Source of the DNA: Proteus alimentorum
GTDB lineage: Bacteria > Pseudomonadota > Gammaproteobacteria > Enterobacterales > Enterobacteriaceae
DNA: 64,000 bases
Assembly (NCBI RefSeq): GCF_002607735.1
Contig: NZ_NBVR01000031.1
Span: forward strand, 1-64,000
Reading direction: 5' to 3'
A program made the translations under genes and the position numbers. Of this stretch, positions 60,159 to 64,000 are shown in pieces. The notes under the pieces are model-generated. The model worked only from the letters and a program-made list of their open reading frames with translations, was not told where the DNA came from and did no database searches. Within the stretch, counting starts at the first letter, position 1. Every line of letters begins with the position of its first letter.

Positions 60159-61532
60159 TTAACGCTCTGAGCGTAATAACACCACTTCATCAGATTGGCG
60201 TTGGATCCACCAAATACGGGAACCCATCATAATTGCTGAAGCAGTTAAACCTAAAATAAAGCCAATCCAGAAACCAGCAGGTCCCATCGCTTCAACAAAG
60301 TAATTGGTACGTCCTAAGAGATAACCAGAAGGTAATCCAATTACCCAGTAGGCAATAAGGGTAATAAAGAAGATAGAGCGGGTATCTTTATAACCTCGTA
60401 ATACGCCTGAGCCAATAACTTGCACAGAATCTGATAGCTGATAAAGCGCAGCAAATAACATAAGATGAGAAGCTAATGTCACCACTTCAATATTATCGTT
60501 ATACATTAACGCGATTTTTTCTCTAAAGATGATAGAGAAAATTGCAGTACAACTTGCCAACATTAGCCCAACAGCAAGAGCTGTAATAGCTGAGGTACGG
60601 GCTTGTTCTGTAGAGCGTTGTCCTAAGTTATGACCAACACGGATTGTGGCCGCTATTCCCAATGAAAGCGGGAACATAAACATCAAGGAGCTAAAGTTAA
60701 GTGCTATCTGATGACTCGCAACTGCAGTAACGCCTAAAGGTGAAACTAATAATGCCACAACGGCAAATAGTGTTACCTCAAAGAATAAGGCTAAACCAAC
60801 CGGTAACCCTAAAAATGTAATACGTTTTATCGTATGGAAATCAGGGCTTACTAAACGTTTCTTTGGCATAACGTCACGTTGTGTCGGTGCTCGACGCACG
60901 TAATAACGCATCATTAAGAACATTGCCCAGAAAACAGAGGCCGTTGCAACCCCGCAACCAATCCCCCCTAATTGTGGCGCGCCAAATTTACCGTAAATAA
61001 AGGCATAGTTAACAGGGATATTGATTAATAAGCCAATAAAACCAATTATCATACCGGGTTTTGTTTTAGATAATCCCTCACACTGGCTTCTCAGTACTTG
61101 ATAGTAAAGGCAACCTGGTGCCCCCCACATAATGGCATGAATAAATCCAATGGCCTTTTCAGCTAACTCGGGTTCGATATCATGTTGCGCTTCAATAATA
61201 AAACGACTGTTATAAAGAATAGCAATTACCATGATAGATAAGAAAGTGGCGAGCCAAAAACCTTGCTGTGTACGATTAGCAATGTGTTTTCGTTGTCCTG
61301 AACCATTTAATTGAGCAACGATAGGGGTTAATGCCATTAATATGCCTTGGCCTAATAAAATCGTTGGTAACCAAATAGACGTACCTACTGCCACTGCCGA
61401 CATTTCTGTGGCATTCACAGCACCCGCCATGACAGTATCAACCACACCCATTGCGGTCTGGGAAAATTGCGCGATGATAACGGGGATACCGAGAGCAAGT
61501 AAGCTACGCGCTTCTCTTATGTACTTCTGCAC
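60159..61532 (-). CDS. mdtK: MATE multidrug efflux protein MdtK (NorM)
   Basis: A cation-coupled efflux pump of 457 residues, the E. coli length, with 12 membrane helices in two bundles. It exports fluoroquinolones and cationic dyes in homologues. Motifs: [22 protein letters not shown] at the N-terminus, [29 protein letters not shown], and [21 protein letters not shown] in the C-half. The start is GTG at 61532, giving (M)[13 protein letters not shown], with AAAGG seven bases upstream; an upstream ATG at 61619 would add 29 unlikely residues. It is divergent from ribE. Confidence 0.95.
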   Translation of the reverse strand: MQKYIREARSLLALGIPVIIAQFSQTAMGVVDTVMAGAVNATEMSAVAVGTSIWLPTILLGQGILMALTPIVAQLNGSGQRKHIANRTQQGFWLATFLSIMVIAILYNSRFIIEAQHDIEPELAEKAIGFIHAIMWGAPGCLYYQVLRSQCEGLSKTKPGMIIGFIGLLINIPVNYAFIYGKFGAPQLGGIGCGVATASVFWAMFLMMRYYVRRAPTQRDVMPKKRLVSPDFHTIKRITFLGLPVGLALFFEVTLFAVVALLVSPLGVTAVASHQIALNFSSLMFMFPLSLGIAATIRVGHNLGQRSTEQARTSAITALAVGLMLASCTAIFSIIFREKIALMYNDNIEVVTLASHLMLFAALYQLSDSVQVIGSGVLRGYKDTRSIFFITLIAYWVIGLPSGYLLGRTNYFVEAMGPAGFWIGFILGLTASAIMMGSRIWWIQRQSDEVVLLRSER

Positions 61533-61845
61533 GCATACACCTTTATTTATTATAAGAAAACGAAAGGAAAGGAAGGGAACAAACGTCGTATTGTTAAAAT
61601 GACGTAAAGAGATCCTCAAGACAGCTTATTCTAATGATAAAAGTTTAATTAGCAACGAAAGAAGTTTAGCTTTTTAAACACAGGATTTTGATAATTTATT
61701 ACGTGCTTTTACGTTATATTTAACGGCAATAATCAATAAGGAATAAATGCGATAATTGTTCCTTTGTATTAATACGAGCTATGTTATTCTTAATAGCATA
61801 AACCTAAATTGAATTTACCAGTTTATCGACCCAAGGAGATGTAAG

Positions 61846-62520
61846 ATGTTTACAGGTATTGTTCAGGGAAAAGGGCGGGTTATTGCTATCGAAGATAAAG
61901 GCGATTTTCGCACCCATATCATTGAATTACCCAACGAGTTAGTCAGCAATTTAGAAACAGGCGCTTCTGTTGCAAATAATGGTTGCTGTTTAACGGTCAC
62001 TAAAATTGAAGGTACACATATTAGTTTTGATTTAGTGAAAGAGACATTACGGTTAACTAACCTTGGCGAATTAAAAGTCGGCTCTGAAGTCAATATCGAA
62101 CGTGCGGCTAAGTATGGTGATGAAATTGGTGGCCATGTGATGTCTGGTCATATTGTCACAACGGCTGAAATTGCCAAAATTATTACATCAGAAAATAATT
62201 TACAAATTTGGTTTCGTATCTTTGATAAAGCATTAATGAAGTACATTTTACACAAAGGTTTTATTGGTATTGATGGAATAAGCTTAACTGTGGGTGATGT
62301 GGTTAATAACCGTTTTTGTGTTCATTTAATTCCAGAAACTCGTGATAGAACAACATTAGGTCGTAAACGCCTTGGTGATAAAGTCAATATTGAGCTTGAT
62401 CCTCAAACTCAAGCGATTGTCGATACAGTAGAACGTGTTATGGCACAACAAGCACAGCAACAAGCTTTATTAGCAGCACAACAAATTGAAAATAAAGAAC
62501 AAGCTTCACATAATGAATAA
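61846..62520 (+). CDS. ribE: Riboflavin synthase alpha chain
   Basis: Dismutates two 6,7-dimethyl-8-ribityllumazine molecules to riboflavin, forming a trimer. The 224 residues comprise two lumazine-binding repeats: [10 protein letters not shown]...[13 protein letters not shown] and [14 protein letters not shown]...[13 protein letters not shown]. coli calls it ribC or ribE. AAGGAG precedes the ATG. The C-terminal 20 residues are Gln/Ala-rich. I saw no FMN riboswitch in 61620-61845. The neighbours mdtK and cfa are as in E. coli. Confidence 0.96.
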   Translation: MFTGIVQGKGRVIAIEDKGDFRTHIIELPNELVSNLETGASVANNGCCLTVTKIEGTHISFDLVKETLRLTNLGELKVGSEVNIERAAKYGDEIGGHVMSGHIVTTAEIAKIITSENNLQIWFRIFDKALMKYILHKGFIGIDGISLTVGDVVNNRFCVHLIPETRDRTTLGRKRLGDKVNIELDPQTQAIVDTVERVMAQQAQQQALLAAQQIENKEQASHNE

Positions 62521-62553
62521 TTAATGTTGTTGCTCTTAAAAGACAACCAAAGA

Positions 62554-62588
62554 AAAAGCCAGTTTAATCAATCAAACTGGCTTTTTTC
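62554..62588. terminator. Terminator between ribE and cfa
   Basis: AAAAGCCAGTTT / AAACTGGCTTTT with an eight-base loop; A and T runs on both sides suit the convergent genes. Confidence 0.92.
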
Positions 62589-62606
62589 TTGTTATAAAAA
62601 GAATAA

Positions 62607-63761
62607 TTAACGAGGGATCTGTAAACCGCCAATATGACCTTTAGGACTTAGTACTAATTGCCATAGTTGAATATCTCTGGCACGAAATGCACCAGCACAG
62701 GCATTAAGATAATAGCTAAACATACGTTTAAAGCGCGGTGTGTAATTAGATTCAATATCTGGCCAACAAGTTAAAAAACGCTGATACCATGCCATTAATG
62801 TTTTATCGTAGTCAGCGCCAAAGTTATGCCAATCTTCCATCACAAATTTACTGTCCATTGCATGAGCGATTTTTTGAATAGACGGTAAACACCCATTAGG
62901 AAAGATATATTTGCTTATCCAGCTATCTACATTTACTTTATCTCGATTTGACCCAATAGTATGTAATAAGAACAGCCCATCATCTTTTAAGTTACGGCGC
63001 ACAACATCAAAATAAGTGGCATAATTTTTAGGCCCCACATGTTCGAACATGCCCACTGACACTATGCGATCAAATTTTTCATGTAAATCACGATAGTCTT
63101 CTAAGATGATATTGACATCAAGCCCTTGGCATCGAGCTTGTGCCAGTTTCTGTTGTTCAACAGAAATGGTGACACCTGTAACAGAAACGCCAAAGTTTTT
63201 GGCTGCGTAGCCTGCAAGCCCACCCCAACCACAGCCAATATCTAGTAAGGTCATACCTGGTTTTAAATCTAATTTTCGGCAAATTAAATCTAATTTATGC
63301 TCTTGAGCTTGCATTAAATTATCTGCATTTTTCCAGTAACCACAGGAATATTGCATATTAGGATCAAGCATGGCCGTAAATAGATCATTACCCAGATCGT
63401 AATGCTCTTTACCGACCATCCATGCACGTTTTTGTGTTTGCAGATTAAAAAGGCGGGCTGTCGCAATTTTGAAAAGATCATGAAGGTTTTGAGGCAGTTT
63501 ATTCTCAAGACCAGCACGTAAAACTTTATGAAAGAATATATCAAGGCGTTCACAATCCCACCAACCGTCCATATAGCTTTCACCGAGACCTAATGAGCCT
63601 TGCTGTAATACTCTTTTATAAAAATTTTGATTATGAACCTGAATATCATAAGGTTCATTGCCATTAATACGAATGTCTGCTTGAGATAGCAGTTCTGTAG
63701 CAATCCTTTCATAAGGATCATTGGAGGTCTTTCGGCCTTCTTCTACACAAGATGTACTCAT
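62607..63761 (-). CDS. cfa: Cyclopropane-fatty-acyl-phospholipid synthase
   Basis: Methylenates cis-unsaturated acyl chains of membrane phospholipids using S-adenosylmethionine, giving acid resistance in stationary phase. It has 384 residues (E. coli 382). An N-terminal lipid-binding part with LGLGESYMDGWWD is followed by the Rossmann methyltransferase: SAM motif LLDIGCGWGGLA at about 172-183, EHYDLGNDLF, and VGMFEHVG. The C-terminal WQLVLSPKGH is usual. GGAGAG stands before the ATG. A long inverted repeat lies upstream. Confidence 0.96.
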   Translation of the reverse strand: MSTSCVEEGRKTSNDPYERIATELLSQADIRINGNEPYDIQVHNQNFYKRVLQQGSLGLGESYMDGWWDCERLDIFFHKVLRAGLENKLPQNLHDLFKIATARLFNLQTQKRAWMVGKEHYDLGNDLFTAMLDPNMQYSCGYWKNADNLMQAQEHKLDLICRKLDLKPGMTLLDIGCGWGGLAGYAAKNFGVSVTGVTISVEQQKLAQARCQGLDVNIILEDYRDLHEKFDRIVSVGMFEHVGPKNYATYFDVVRRNLKDDGLFLLHTIGSNRDKVNVDSWISKYIFPNGCLPSIQKIAHAMDSKFVMEDWHNFGADYDKTLMAWYQRFLTCWPDIESNYTPRFKRMFSYYLNACAGAFRARDIQLWQLVLSPKGHIGGLQIPR

Positions 63762-63783
63762 ATACTCTCCGGCGTAAACTAAG

Positions 63784-63933
63784 CGGGTTTTGAGACATGA
63801 AGCTAAAAAAGGGCGTGTACAGATTGATAGTATTAAAATGGTATTGTGTTCAATATGGATTGAACGAATAGAATTAATAAGACAACTAATCTGACATAAT
63901 CAGCAAATAATCTGTTTAATGTCTCAAAATCCG
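63784..63933. repeat. 15-bp inverted repeat flanking 120 bp upstream of cfa
   Basis: CGGGTTTTGAGACAT (63784-63798) and ATGTCTCAAAATCCG (63919-63933) are inverted copies with one mismatch. Between them lies a smaller hairpin, GTTCAAT-ATGG-ATTGAAC (63848-63865). The region should also hold the cfa promoter. It could be a pair of regulator sites or a very short MITE-like element. Confidence 0.6.
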
Positions 63934-64000
63934 AAAGAAAAATAAATAAAACGCTATTCAGCGTTTAGATAAGTATAGATATGTAGATTATTTTTCTCTA

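Noticed and set aside
61620..61845. FMN riboswitch before ribE
   Set aside because: None of the conserved RFN boxes are visible, and in enterobacteria the element normally precedes ribB, not this gene.

Overview
The window is chromosomal DNA of a low-GC enterobacterium, most likely a Proteus species (Morganellaceae). The evidence is the AT-rich composition, proteins that look very close to Escherichia coli homologues as remembered (no alignment was run), the doubled hmuR1-hmuR2 hemin receptors, and a PqrA-like AraC regulator. Gene order matches, from memory, the E. coli 37-39 min region read in mirror orientation: thrS-infC-rpmI-rplT-pheM-pheS-pheT-ihfA-btuC-btuD-nlpC-hemP(ydiE)-aroH-ppsR-ppsA, then ydiK with the sRNA gene rprA, ydiJ-menI-sufABCDSE-ldtE-lpp-pykF, tRNA-Val genes, mdtK, ribE and cfa. 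Species-specific insertions sit in this backbone.

Layout. 1-2000: an accessory stretch with a very AT-rich surface-type lipoprotein carrying an in-frame 12-bp repeat, and a small hypothetical gene. 2050-5960: emtA, marC, a GNAT acetyltransferase, csaA, an AraC regulator and a PACE-type efflux protein. 6300-13560: the translation block, with its control elements visible: a tRNA-like thrS operator, the AUU start of infC, a hairpin before rpmI, and the pheM leader with its attenuator. 13900-23850: btuC and btuD, then a seven-gene arn operon (lipid A aminoarabinose, polymyxin resistance) behind a PmrA-type box, inserted between btuD and nlpC. 23900-34220: lplA, pqrA, and a Fur-controlled hemin operon hemP-hmuR1-hmuR2-hmuS-hmuT-hmuU-hmuV. 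34560-39040: a beta-glucoside operon with two RAT/terminator antitermination switches. 39065-48990: aroH, ppsR, ppsA, rprA, ydiK, ydiJ and menI. 49067-55813: a Fur-box lipoprotein of unknown function and the suf Fe-S assembly operon. 55870-64000: ldtE, lpp, pykF, five tandem tRNA-Val genes, mdtK, ribE and cfa.

How the parts connect. Iron is a recurring theme: good Fur-box matches lie before hemP, pqrA, the unknown lipoprotein and sufA. They link heme import, Fe-S assembly under iron limitation, a drug-resistance activator and one uncharacterised lipoprotein. Envelope defence is the second theme: arn, the Rcs-linked sRNA rprA, lpp/ldtE, emtA, mdtK, PACE and cfa. The PEP-pyruvate node is represented on both sides by ppsA and pykF, each with a candidate Cra site. 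No prophage, insertion sequence, CRISPR array or rRNA was seen. All matches to known families and motifs were made by eye.
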